Of a stretch of 64,000 nt of DNA, positions 11,606 through 23,989 are shown one piece after another. Under the pieces are notes generated by a model. That model was not told where the DNA came from. It saw nothing but the letters and a program-made list of their open reading frames with translations, and did no database searches. The DNA lies in assembly GCA_958496175.1 (NCBI GenBank), contig OY292274.1, positions 52,648,630 through 52,712,629 of the forward strand, read 5' to 3'. This stretch comes from Sisyra terminalis. Taxonomy: Eukaryota > Arthropoda > Insecta > Neuroptera > Sisyridae. Position 1 is the first letter of the stretch. Each line of letters starts with the position of its first letter. The position numbers and the translations under genes are program-made.

Positions 11606-14600
11606 TTTAACTAATAAATGTTGGTTTTTTATTTATTTTTTTCAATTGAAAAAGTACTATATTGTAAAGATCGTTTCAAAATCGATCAATGCATCTAATG
11701 TGATTTGACAATTTATGTTTACCCTCTAAAAGAGAAGCTCCCAAGTAAGTGTATCTCTAAAATATATTTCAATCGAATACCTTAAATTATTTACATTTTG
11801 CAAATTTGTAAAGTATTTTTGGAAACATCAAAGCTTCTGAAAATAGAAATGGACTACTTCGTTTTTCGACCAGAAGAATGAAAAAGAGGTACACCCACGT
11901 TAAAAATTGAGCCTGCCGTAAGGCAGAAAGCAGAAAAAAGCATCAAAGAGCTTTTATTACAGCCACTTAAGACTACAATTCAAACCTTTCAAATGTTTAT
12001 ATAAGACAATTAACAGACTTCAAATCAACCTTTGTCTAATGCAAAAATTTAATTACTAAACAAAGTTTCGTTATTCTTTGAAATTCATTACAAAAATATT
12101 AATTTGGGATAAAAAGCGCACAAGTTCTGAGTAAAAAAAATATTCATCATAATTTTTTTTTTCAGTAGGTATAAGATATTTTTGATTCGGTATATGTTTA
12201 GGAATCCTTATCAATTATTCTTGAGAACCAAGAAGAAAAAGATGGAAATGATTATGGGAGAAAATAAAAAAAAATATTACAAAGAACGCTTTATTTTTAA
12301 ATTGTTGCTTTTACTAAGAAATGAGACACAAAATTATTAAATGTTATCAAATGGATGTCAAACCACGCAAACCACGTGAATAATTCTTTCTACTGAAAAA
12401 GATTCTGCTTTAATATATTTCATTTATTTATTCTGTTTTTATACAAATGCTTTTATATATTGATGAGATTAAAAAAGAATAAAAAAATTACACAAAAACA
12501 TTTTTTATGAGATTTCTCAGAAAAACTATAGAAAACAAAGTTATTTCTTCAGTTACTAACCCCAACTTATAATGTGAAATATTTGGTAGGTAAATATTTC
12601 AAAACTTAAAATCATGATAAATTTTAATCAAACGAATTTTCACCAAAAGTATTTTTAGGTTTTAACAACTTAATTGTTCCTGAATTTCCCTCTGTTCACT
12701 AGAAAATTAAAAGGAATATGACAAAGCTTTTAGCTCTGTAAAAGCGCATATATTGCATCAACTAATACTTCGAATTTAAAAGTCATATAAAAACTTTTTC
12801 ATCATTTCTTAAGATTTCACTTCTTTAAGTGGTGTTACATGGAAGGTATCAATCCTTACTTATTATTGATAGTTTTCTAGACCATTGTAAAACGTTTACC
12901 TATTAAATTTTATCAATGAAGTATTTTAATCTACAAATAATAGTCCCATAAAAGTAAACGTTTTTTGACCAAAAATAAGAAGTTCTTTTCTGATGACACT
13001 TATATTTGCCAAATTCATTTAACAAGGTTCCCAAATTTTATTGAATTTGCTATTGACGCCGATAGATGGAACCAAGAGCAAGAGGACTAATTTTATTGAT
13101 GTATAATCAACTGTACATTTTCATCGCGGTTTTTGGTATAAGCATTTGATTTTTAAAAAATATTGATTTTAAGAATATAACTTAAATTTACGAGTTACTT
13201 AAAAATAAATTTCCAATAAGAACCAAGTGAAAAAAATATGTAGCTGCTTTAAAAATATATGCATAGTTGATTAAGCAGAGGAACAAGAGTTGATGGAAAT
13301 TGAATACCTATTTTTGAATTTTATGCTTCATTTTATGCTTTCAATATGTTCTGTGCAGTATACAATAAAATTATTTTAAAAAATGGACAGACTAATGAAG
13401 ACGAAACATAAATAGGAGTGTGTAAAGGTAATGAAAAAAAAAATTACGGAATATTATGACACATCAAACCAGTACTCATTTTTTAAAGTTCCTTTGAACT
13501 GTTTATACAATATATTCTGGTTTTAGTTATGTAATTTTATTTATGAATGTTAACTATAAACATAAATTTGAACAATTATGTATTACTGATGTATTGCCCA
13601 GATACGTATTTCAATTGCCGCGCAATCTTCCTTGTCTGATGTCACAAGATTATGTCCTCAGTGATTATATAGCAGTTACGGAGCGATCTAATATTAATAA
13701 ATGCCAACTGAGGAAGATCGCTACATTTGTTTGAACTTTTGTTCAAATTTATGTTTAAAGTTAACTTTTGTAATTACATTACATAAATAAGACCACAATA
13801 TATTGTATAAATCGCATAACTGATCAAAGTCAGCCAAAAATTCTAATTTGATACCTTAGAACTGTTTAAATTTTTATTAAAGTTCCTGAGAAATATTTTT
13901 TTAATATCCTGTTGCTCTAAGCAAAAAAAAATTCTGAAATTTCATTTAATTTTTGCCAAATTTTTTTTTATGATAAATTGACCAAATTCATTCATTGTAC
14001 TAAAAACCTTAATGTTATTCTCGTAAATTTAAATTGTTAAAATTTATTCTTTATTTTTGAAGTAAAGTACTTTATTAGTTACCTGTTATAGAAGTATTTT
14101 ATATAATTTACATTATGAAATAAAATTAAGTTGTATGGTATGTCATGTGGACACAATTGTTTTACTTTGACAAAACTACTTCCTAATTGTTTGATTTATG
14201 TTAATTATGTTTTAACAAGAGAGCTTTTATCATTGTTCTCACAATCAGTCGACAGATTTATTACAGTGGCATGGATCTTGTTTTCAGATTCTCTATGAAT
14301 GTATATATAATGCGAGAACATGTAAGTTGGTAAGTTGAATATTAACAAAGTAGGATATATTTGGCGCATTTTGAGTTGAAAATCATATCTCCAGGAATAA
14401 CTTAGTATGCAAATTATAAATCGCTTTCATACAATAAAAAGAGACCGAATCCAAAGAGCACATTCAATTATTTAAAAGTGTAAAAATATTGAATTTACTA
14501 TCGTACATTTTTCTCGTTTCTTCCTGTTTCTATTTTATGAAGGTGAAATATGCTTGTGACCCGAGTATATGTATATTGTATATACAGCACTTTATTTTCA

Positions 14601-14917
14601 GAGGGTTGAAAGTAGAGTCTTGCATATTGGATGTCGTAGATATGCACATAATATGTGTTCATATTTCTACTAGGCGCGAATTCATAACTCAACGCGGTTA
14701 GAAAGTACCATTTTCCATACGAGCGGAAACGCTAAATTTTCCATCTCAAGTGTCTACATATCTTGTCATGCCCTTTGGGAATGAAATATAAATATTAGCT
14801 ACTCTTTTGGAAATTGTCCAACAGCTCTATTTTATGACTAAGAATTCCGTTGCTGAATGTTGGCAATGTCTTTTTTTATTCACTTGTTAATTTAATATAT
14901 CCTCATTAATATTAGCA
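11606..14917. other. AT-rich DNA, probable intron downstream of the CARP exon
   Basis: No further CARP exon was found on the minus strand here; the expected continuation would encode a PxFWGLIN-like block followed by RRQSPV. A slightly richer segment at 13570-13735 holds a 63-codon plus-strand frame of unknown nature. The rest is AT-rich and featureless. Confidence 0.5.
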
Positions 14918-14923
14918 ACTTAC

Positions 14924-14974
14924 CAGAAATTCCATCGTAAGTCCACCAATCTTCCCAACTCACTCCTGTGATAA
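14924..14974 (-). CDS. Carbonic anhydrase-related protein (CARP, CA10/11 type), one 51-nt exon
   Basis: On the minus strand an acceptor with a T-run and GCAG is followed by 51 nt and then a GTAAGT donor. The exon begins with the last two bases of a codon and ends with the first base of the next. It encodes ITGVSWEDWWTYDGIS plus a split glycine. The motif WE(E/D)WWTYDGISG is the start of the mature domain of insect CARP proteins, followed in the family by PxFWGLIN and RRQSPV in the next exon. CARPs are secreted or membrane-associated proteins with a carbonic anhydrase fold that lack zinc-binding histidines and are not active enzymes. The signal peptide exon should lie at higher coordinates and the next exon at lower ones; I found neither, so flanking introns are long. 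Confidence 0.8.
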
Positions 14975-14979
14975 CTGCA

Positions 14980-16470
14980 AAAAAAAATATAAATAATTAA
15001 TAAAACATTACCAAATAAAATGAATAAATTATAATTGATATCACTTTATGCATAAAATAGTTATGCTAATGCATTGTACAAATTTCCATAGAAAAAATAA
15101 ACTCGTCCATATTTATTATTAACTATCGACCTGATTCTGTTAGTAAAGGATAATTCCAATCTCTAGTGATCACATTGACCGAATAAAATTTAATTGACAT
15201 ATCTTTGATGTAGACATGATGGTGAAATTGGTATGACGTACTGAATGGTATTTTAGGTCAAACAAATATACCATTTTAACCACTCTCCGTTATATGATGA
15301 TAAAAATGAAAGAACTCATATTTCTGATTAAAATAATAATAAAATTGTAATTGATTTTTAACAATATTTCAAACAAACTAAAACCATACATAAACCATAT
15401 CTGTGATTGAAGCTAATATTAATAATATAATACAAAATAATCATTTTGTTGTAGCGATAGCTTGATTTTCATGTTCAACAATATTATGGTATTGTGTATT
15501 TGTCAACAATAACGGAAAGTAATAGTGGTTGTAATATAATGCGGTTTAACTGTGTGGTGATGAAGCTAATCCTTTATTTTGTCAGTTCTGAAGCTTGGAT
15601 TATATCACATTGAAAATAGGCAGTTCAGGCATATATAACCACCACCGTGGTTGTTAGACAAAGAGAATTTCTCATTAGACAGTTGTCAGTCGTAATAATT
15701 TTAAATTCACTTCATTTTCGTTTGTGAAAGGAACGGAAATTTCGATGTGTTTCAATTCATAAAAGGATAATGAATTTCAATATTTTTCATTTTCAAAACA
15801 AAAAAAAAAACTGGTTAGACACTACTTTCAACCTGAATGATTAATAAATTCTCTGATTGATATCCTCGGTTTTGAAACATTAATTATTTCACTCATTGAG
15901 AGTTTCAAGTTACCAGTTTTAATTGAATTTTTTATTATATTTTAAAATTTACAACAATGAACAATATTGGTTATGACGTGTGTGTTATAACTCTGTCTCA
16001 ATAGAAGATCGATAATTTTGCTATCATTAAATTACGTCAAACATTTGATGGTAAAGGGTCATCTCAAGATTGTGTCAAAGTGACAGGAAAGAGGGAAGAG
16101 TAAAAAGAATTATAATGATTACGATTCAACAATTAAGTAAAGTATACAAAAATCATCTTTAATCTTTTAAAAAATTACTGCAAAACATAATTTGTTAATT
16201 TAAAATTTTTTCGAGACAATGAAAATCTAGCAAACATATTAAAAATAAGACAAATTGTCAAGACTTACAAGATCATAACGCTTTGAAAGTTAAAAATTTA
16301 TGAGACTACATAAAGAGCCAAGCTCTTAGAAGTCCTGCTCATACAAATCATACATCTTGGACAAAAAGTATTGCTTGGCCATTTCGTAGAGCTAATGCCT
16401 GAGGCATCATTAAAACCAGTGACTTAATTATCTATTGATGCATATTTATATTATATATAGTAACTGAACC
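14980..16470. other. AT-rich DNA, probable intron upstream of the CARP exon
   Basis: No exon or repeat was recognised. No minus-strand ATG followed by a hydrophobic signal-like stretch and a GT donor is visible. Confidence 0.5.
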
Positions 16471-16500
16471 CGGCAAACGTTGTCTTTTCAGTCTGTACTG
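16471..16500 (+). repeat. Short copy of the repeat seen at the window start
   Basis: Bases 16476-16491 are identical to bases 1-16 of the window. Similarity does not extend clearly on the right, so this is an end fragment of a dispersed element of unknown class. Confidence 0.4.
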
Positions 16501-16740
16501 AAATTTACTCATATTTTCGATAATGAACGAAATTCTAATTTTATATAGCAAATAAACAAAGTCAATACTAATGATTTCCTTGTGCTTATAAATTCTTTTC
16601 TGCTTCCATTTCAATCTTACTATTCTTGATTATTGATTTTATTCACCAATTATTAATTGACACTATTCGTTAAATTAAAGTTACTTATCAATTACTAATC
16701 AATCATAATCAATATTTGCAATTATAATATTTATCAATTA

Positions 16741-16974
16741 GGGTCACGCCCCTTTTAGAAACATCAAATCTGGCAACTTTGCATTATCTACTTTGTTTTT
16801 AATTTGATTCGCGAATAAATCAGCCCATAATGAAAATTTAGCTACAAATGAGAAAATAATATCATATTAGATAATATAAGAAATGAGTTAATAAAAAAAT
16901 CACGAAAAGAATATAAAACAAAGGAGAAAATAAAACGTTGCCAGATTTGACGGCTCTTAAAAGGACATGAACCC
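16741..16974. mobile_element. Palindromic MITE of the CTGGCAAC family, copy 1
   Basis: The left end runs GGGTCACGCCCCTTTTA then CATCAAATCTGGCAAC; the right end is the near-complement, reading GTTGCCAGATTTGACGG and ending in ATGAACCCC. The interior CATAATGAAAATTTAGC is shared with the element at 56126-56336, so the two belong to one family although their outermost bases differ. No coding sequence. The target duplication is unclear. Confidence 0.7.
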
Positions 16975-17930
16975 CAGTAGAACCATACATTGATACAGAC
17001 GTATAAAAACCTAAATTTGTTTTTGATAACTAATGTCTACTACTGGAAATTGGATTAGTATTAAATTTGAAAATTTGAAATTGGATTAGTATTAGTTTTC
17101 ATTGATTTTCCCCTTTGATTGAATTAAAAAAAATAACAATTTGCGCATAAGCATTAATGTTCACACGAAAGTTGCCCACATAAATTATTACTTACATTTT
17201 TCTCCTCACACAAAAATTTACGCACAACGATATATTATAATATATGGAAAGAATTTTGAGGATTTACAGATATACATTATGTATATGAACCTATCTTTTT
17301 TCTGGCCATTGTAAACGCTTATATGGAGTTATGGTCTGAAATATTCTTATTAGTCCAGAATGTTAAATCAAGCAATTCTTCCATAAAACGACCAAGCCTT
17401 AATTTTGACCAAGATGTATGGTTTCCAGAGCTAGAAACTAGCTCCTCCTATTCTTTGGTAAATTTTCAGCAGGGAAAGAGTTATGAATTTATAAGTTGTA
17501 TGTGCTTTGTTTTGGCTATTTTTTTTCATTTGATGTTATTGTCCTTCAGTTATTATCTATAAACCATAAAAAACACTTCAATTGTAAAAATTCGGAAGTC
17601 AAAGCAGGAGATTCTTCTAAAAATTTAGATTAACAGTCTAAAATTAAACAGACTTGCAAAATGAAATGTATTTAATGCCAGCGAATTGAATATCTAATGC
17701 AAATTATAAACTTTAAAAGAAAAATAAGTGAAAAAAATACATAACATTATACCAATTAATTGAAAATATAAAATTAATATTAAAATGGCCAAAATTAGCG
17801 AAAAATTGACCCTTAAAATTTTAAACACCAAAAAAATCATTCGCAATGATTTGATTACAATAAAAAAAATAACATAATATGTTTTTTATAAAATATAATT
17901 TTTCAGATTTAAACGGATGAATTTTTAATT
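16975..17930. other. AT-rich DNA, no gene accepted
   Basis: A 79-codon plus-strand frame at 17323-17562 ends in a hydrophobic stretch, but I recognise no family and see no supporting start or splice context. Confidence 0.5.
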
Positions 17931-17984
17931 TTTCAATTCAGCAACGTTTCGTCCCGTATCGCGACTTCCTCAAGCGTCTTGAAA
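17931..17984 (-). ncRNA. Hammerhead ribozyme-like motif, single, degenerate
   Basis: On the minus strand: UUUCAA-GAC-GC, core UUGAGGA (C3 changed to U), A, stem II closed by GUC/GAC, then GAAAC-GUU and GC-UGAA-UUGAAA. Stem I can form GC/GC, an internal loop and UUUCAA/UUGAAA, the same plan as in the other hammerhead motifs of this window. With the changed C3 this copy is probably inactive. No partner copy in inverted orientation was found nearby. Confidence 0.5.
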
Positions 17985-20198
17985 TAAAAAAATTATGACC
18001 ACAAATGCCAATGTTTTTATTATATAAAAATATTATAATAATTTTTTTCAAATAAATTGTTTGTTTAAACCTTTTAATTTTTACATTTGCATTTTAAAAT
18101 TTCTTCCAGTGAAAAGTATTGAAGAATTATGAACCAGTAACAGAAATATAAATACTTCTTCGTATCTACGAAAAAAACACACATTTATTAATGTAATGAT
18201 AAGTTAGAAAAAAGTTCAAAACAAAAGTGTCAACATAACTTTTTATATCAATTATTAGGCTTTATTTTAGTTTCTAATATAATATGTCGAAATACACACG
18301 TACGTATACACGAGTAGTTAATACTTCGCCTACTTCCTCTGTTTTTACAAAAAGTTTTGTTACATTTTGTGTGGCCCTCGGGAAGAATATAACACAAACG
18401 TGATGGGAAAATTGTACGACACTTAAGTGATATCAGATACGCTAGAATAACTATCTAGGAGAAAGCTGTCATTGGGAAAATTCTAATTATCGAATGATTT
18501 ATATTTTACGTGTTGAAACTTCTATTTACTTGCCGAATTAAAAAAAAAGACTCTTACTATTGAAGGTAAGTAACGAAAAAAAAGCTGCGAACACAATTTT
18601 TATGAATGGAAATCAATGTTAAATTTCTTAACTTTAATGTAAAGAATTATTCTAAAAAAAAATGTTAGAGCTTTTTATGAGCTTTTTTTATTATACGTAT
18701 CCCCTTAAAGTTTTCCATTTGAAATCGTTTTCAATGTTATTGCATTAAGAAAACGAGACTTAATATCATTATAGCATCATTTATTGGTCTTCAATTTCAA
18801 TTACCTATACATTTTTTGCCAATCGTTTTAATGTTAATTAAATTATTTTTGCGAAAAATTGTTTTGATCATATTCATTATAAAGTATTAAATTTTAAGAT
18901 GAAACATTTTTTAACAGTTACAATTGAAAACAGAATGAATATTTTTAATTTTCCTACACCAAAAATGTTATTATTTTCCCTGCATCGTTAAAACACTGTT
19001 GATATTTTGATTTGGGACACATGAAATTTAATGCCTTTCCTTTTCTTTTCTTATTTTATTTTTTTTTTTGTTTGAGAACTCTTCATTTAAATGGCTGAGG
19101 AAATCGACATTATTAACAATCGGATATTCTTTGTTCTCTCAAAGCTTTATTTTCATTCATTTCCATAATGGGCCAATCTATTATTCGATTTTCATTTAAA
19201 ATGAGAACGCTATCTCTCATCAATGAACATCAAATGCACACAGTATAACATCAAACGTAAATCGATAGGTGAAGTGCGCAATTAATTTATTTTTAAATTA
19301 GAAATAAAAAAAACGAGTTCGTAATTTATTATAAATTTTTAAATTGAAACTGTTAAAAGTTTTCTAATAGACTGGGGAACTAATTTACAATTATATTAGC
19401 TAATTTAAATATTAAGTTTTACTAGTGGCCAATATTCTATAATATTAATACTATAAATTATTAGAATATACTAAAAATTGGATAATTTTTCTTTACCGTT
19501 AAAGTAATACATATTTTATTACTTGAATATCCTGGCAAATATTCGTTCAATTGAGTCGTCTTTTGTCCTACTTTTTAGTTCATTTTCTAAGTGATTTCTA
19601 TATTAAAGTTTTGTGTTAAGTTAAATGCATATTTTTCAATAAGATACATATCTTCAAGATGTGGTAATTTCGTACTATATTAGTATATATTATATTAGTT
19701 ATTTAAATCCCTTGAATGTCGCATACAACTAACGAAGAAATCCTACGTAGGATAAACAGAGAACACGAGATATCTATCATAATCAAAATTTGTAAAATGG
19801 CTTAGCGGGGTTATGTGCTAAGGAATGATCAATACCGATATGCTTAGCTTATTATAAATAAAAAAAGTCAGATATAAATAAAAAACGAGGAATAGGAAGA
19901 AAAAAACCGATTTAGAACATTCAACTATAGACAGGCCTAAACCTGGAATAATTTTTAAGAACTGCAGAAAACCTAGCGTTTGCCAATGCAATTGCCAACC
20001 TTCATTGATGGAGACGACAAAATAAGAAGTAGTAATGTACCAAAGAAAAAAGTTATCAACAAAGTGTAAAAAAAAAACAAATTGAACAATACAACAATGA
20101 AATTTTTTCGAGGTCATTAATAGCTATTTTTTGTAATTTTACTTACTACATACAAATATGATCTTAAAAATGACCTTTTAGGACTTGTTTTTAAGATA
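17985..20198. other. AT-rich DNA, no gene seen
   Basis: Only low-complexity sequence and chance frames; the 99-codon minus-strand frame at 19818-20117 is aromatic-rich and resembles no family I know. Confidence 0.55.
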
Positions 20199-20206
20199 CA
20201 GTAGAT

Positions 20207-20930
20207 CAGTGGTTCTCAACCGGTGCACCGCGAGCTTGCTACTAGTGCACCGCGCAAAAATTGGTAAAAATGAAAAAAATCACAAAATAGTAAAAACCAA
20301 AAAATCAATTGTGAAATGAAAAAAGAAGAACTACTCTCATTGTCGACTGATCCTACATTAAAAATTAAATGTTCTGAAATGACTATGGAGGACTTTTAGA
20401 TTTCTGTCCAAGAAGAATATCCATTTCTTCACATGAAGGCTCTGAAAATTTTATTACAGTTTTCAACATCATATATGTGTGAACTTGGTTTCTCAACAAT
20501 GACTTATATGAAAACTAAAAAACGAGAAAGACTTACGAATTTAGACGAAGAATTGAGGGTAGCAATATCAAATATTCGACCTAATATTTCTGATATCTGC
20601 AAAAGTTAACAAGCACAGGTGTCACATTAGTTGATTTTTAAATTTGTTTTCAATATTAAACATTTTTTATATAATTTTTAAGTAAAAAATATGTGTAATT
20701 TTGATTGTTACTATTTTTTTAAATATGTATGTAACTATTTTTTTTATATAAATTAATTTAATTTTTAAGTATGAAATATGTGAAATTTTGTATTTAACTA
20801 GTATTTTTTTCAAATATAATATGTAATAAAAATTATGTCCATATATTTTTTGATGTTTTCATTCTGGTGCACCACCACTTTTTCCCATTATCAAAAGTGC
20901 ACCGTGACTTCTAAAGGGTGAGAACCACTG
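20207..20930 (+). mobile_element. 724-bp non-autonomous hAT element (ZBED5/FAM200-like)
   Basis: Terminal inverted repeats CAGTGGTTCTCAACC at the left and GGTGAGAACCACTG at the right, with subterminal GTGCACCGCG and GTGCACCGTGAC segments. It is flanked by 8-bp near-identical duplications, CAGTAGAT (20199-20206) and CAGTAGAG (20931-20938), as expected for hAT. Autonomous members are several times longer, so most of the transposase is deleted; only its C-terminal part remains (20316-20609). Confidence 0.93.
20316..20609 (+). pseudogene. hAT transposase C-terminal (dimerisation) remnant with an internal stop
   Basis: The frame runs EELLSLSTDPTLKIK, then MEDF-stop-ISVQEEYPFL, then ALKILLQFSTSYMCELGFST and KTKKRERLTNLDEELRVAIS, ending INISDICKS-like before TAA at 20607. 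This is the hAT dimerisation domain of the ZBED5/FAM200A group, whose usual pattern is EFWxSVxxEYPxL. The TAG at 20397-20399 replaces the expected tryptophan TGG by one base. No start codon of the real protein is present. Confidence 0.9.
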
Positions 20931-20938
20931 CAGTAGAG

Positions 20939-23900
20939 TATCCGACAAATCACAGTTATATTTTAGGTTCAAAAAAATACCCTGTTTATCGGTTTATATT
21001 CCTGAATTTGATGATTATCTACGCAGCTGTTGTTTAAAATGCATTATTTATAATAGTCGATTACAAATTTTTCTTGTCTTTGCTAAATTTTTTCCATTTT
21101 TCCTGATTTGAAAATGCTTTTGATGCCAAAATTTCGATGAACTAAAAGTTTTGTCTAAGCTTTGGATCGAGAAGGTCGGGCAATCAAGTATCATTCAACG
21201 GATAAATTCCACGGACTTAGTGCAGTAAAAGTTAAGGAAAGAATCTCTGCTGAACCATAAATTCGGAGTATTGTAAAGGATACTGAATTCGAAAATCCAG
21301 GAAAATTATAAATTCTCCAGGGGAAAGAAAAAGAAGTTTGGGACGGTTATGGAAAAATTCCATGGAAAATACATTCAACTTGAGTAACATATGTCTTTTA
21401 AAGTCCATTTTCTTAGCTCTCATGTAGATTTCTTTCTACAAATTTGTAGAACTTTAATTGATAAATACAGAGAATAATTCCATCAGGACATCAGGGGAAA
21501 GATATCAGGGCTGTTAGAATGAAGCCGTTCTTGCAGATTATTACTGGTTTTGTTGAAGGATGTTTTAGAACTGATCTACAAGAAACAATTTAAGAATCTT
21601 TTTTCATGTAGTACTTGATTCTCACCAGATTTATCGACTTAAAAATTATCTATAAAAATTATTCAATATACAACTTTTATGCATAAATATGAAAATAGGT
21701 TGAAAAATTGGTATTGTGGTACACATTTTTAATATAAAAATATACAACTTGTTTAAGTTCTATCAAAATCACATTATTTTAATTATTCTGTATTATAAAC
21801 TAGAGTTACTAAAATTTTGTAGCCATATTAGTTTTACTCAACTCAAAGTTAGTAGGATTGTACTAATCAAATGAAGGAAATATTTATGTTGTGAAGTGTT
21901 ATCAGTGATGTTAGACAATAGGTTTTATGTATCCCATATTTTATTTAATTTAGAATGTGTTGGAAAATAATTAACATAATTAACAATGCTTTTTCAATAG
22001 ACGAATGGTCGCTTCGAATAGAGTAGGTGCTAAATTATAATCTCCGATTGAATAACTTATCTAAAATTTCTCGGCTTACTGATTTTTTTAACGCTATTGT
22101 CTCTAAAAATATGAAAAGCAATAAAACGATAAGGAAAACCCATTAAATAAATCAATGCACCAGTATAATGAATAGGAGGTTTGGGCAAATTTTGACGATT
22201 AATGGAGATGGCGAAATGAGGAAATCTATTTTTTTTGTATTTTTTTTCTTGAAACTTTGGCTAGCAACTATTATACGTATTATTCACAAAAATAATTTCA
22301 AAATTTAAATCTCCATTTTTGTCTATTTTAAATTGTTTGTCAAAAATGTATTATACACTATTTAATTATGTTACAAACGTCTTAAAACTGTGGTTCACGG
22401 TTTTCTTCAACATTATTTTCATTTAAAATTAAAATCAATAGTTCACAACTCTTTAAGGAAGCGCGTTTAAAAACAATTTAATCACGAGTGGTTTTCTTAT
22501 CATTTTCTTTGTTGCAGCCACATCCAGATTAGAAACATTCCTCCTTCATCAATTGCCATTGGTGATTGTTCACTTAAGAATGTTTGATGTTGAGGTATGA
22601 AAATTTCCCCTTCAAGATAAACTGAATAACTAAATGTACCAACATTTAACTGCGTAAAATTAATTTAAAGAAACTTGATAAGAAATTAATTCTCAGCTAT
22701 GAGTTGTAATTTTTTAGACGGAAAAATTATTTTGAAACGAAAATGTAGAAGTATAAGAAATAGAAAAGGTAATCAGAATCACATTATTTGAAAGCGGATA
22801 TTTGGGCAAATGTTTTTCTCAAATTTAATTGAAAATCGCTTTGTTCTTTGTCTCATAAAGAATTGGTTTCGAATCACATTTCATCTCGAATCATTTATTT
22901 CTTCCTTTCTCTTATTTATAGATATTATTATCATTCAAATGAAAGAAAATTAGAAACTTTTTGTCAATAATACATTCTTTTGAATCTTAATATAGCTTAT
23001 GAAGTCATAAAAAGAATAGTAGATATTTATTAAAGCGTGAGTTTTATAAAAAAGTAATAATAAAAGGATTGGACGATAATGTCGTTTTTAAACATACAAT
23101 AAAAAGACAACATTTTGAAATAAGTTTTGATTTTAAATCAATAATATAATCACTTTCAAACTCATCAATCTTTTGACCTCTAGTGTACAAGATATCGGAT
23201 ACAAACCAAATATCGGAAAATTACATTTTGAACATCAATTAAGTGTTTATTTTTTTCCAATAAGAAAGTTATTGTTGTAGCTATTGAAATAAATAGAAAC
23301 CCGACGGAACAACTTTGGATGATTTTGGTCGCATAAAGCAATATCACCCACGCTTAATTTATTATTTTTTTTGGGTTTTGGCTATGCAACGGAATCTTGA
23401 ATTATCATGTTGATGAATAAAATTTTCTCTATTGACAATTCTTGGTTACTTTTGGGTACTCGGTAGATCAAAATTAATTAGAAATATTTGTCAGGTCTTG
23501 AACTACCTAGCATCGATTTGGACCACTTTCTCCCTTAACATCTTTTTGCTTAGTGTTTTTATCATTCTCAGTTAATACGAGTTGGAGAATTCAAAAAAAT
23601 GAATCTAAATTTTAAAGATTTGTTTAACGAAATTCATTTAGTAGTAATGAACATTTAATGTACATAGATAAATACTGAACATAATTTTGGTAGCAATTTT
23701 GTGTTACTACCCTATAGAACTCGAAAAGCATATAATGCCGAAATTATATTCCTTCAGGTTATTGCCTTATCATTTCAATATAATTTTCCAAAAAATAATA
23801 TTTTTTATTCTTCACTGAGTTGAAATTGATTCTATTCATACAATGTCTCTTAAACAATTTCAAAATTCCTTATACCGTAAGTCGACAGATAGTAGTTGAA

Positions 23901-23985
23901 TGTTTTTAGGCTCAGAAACGACATTAATTTCCAGGCCCTTTATATTTTGATATAGACTTACGTTTTTTTCGCTTTATTAAATAAA
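20939..23985. other. AT-rich DNA with one candidate exon
   Basis: Apart from the candidate exon at 22518-22594 no gene or repeat was recognised. A mildly richer block at 21120-21560 contains short chance frames on both strands. Confidence 0.5.
22518..22594 (+). other. Candidate 77-nt exon of unknown gene
   Basis: A strong pyrimidine-rich acceptor (TTTTCTTTGTTGCAG) precedes the segment and GTATGA follows as a fair donor. One frame is open throughout (TSRLETFLLHQLPLVIVHLR and on), another is open for all but its last codons. Neither peptide matches a family I can name, so coding status is unproven. It could be a chance acceptor in an AT-rich intron. Confidence 0.25.
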
Positions 23986-23989
23986 ATAT

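Noticed and set aside
13543..13734. A 63-codon frame with hammerhead-like CTGAGGAAGATCGC and GGAAGATTGCGCGG strings in inverted order.
   Set aside because: The second halves lack a paired stem II plus GAAAC on the plus strand, and the core on the minus strand has two changes. Too degenerate to call.
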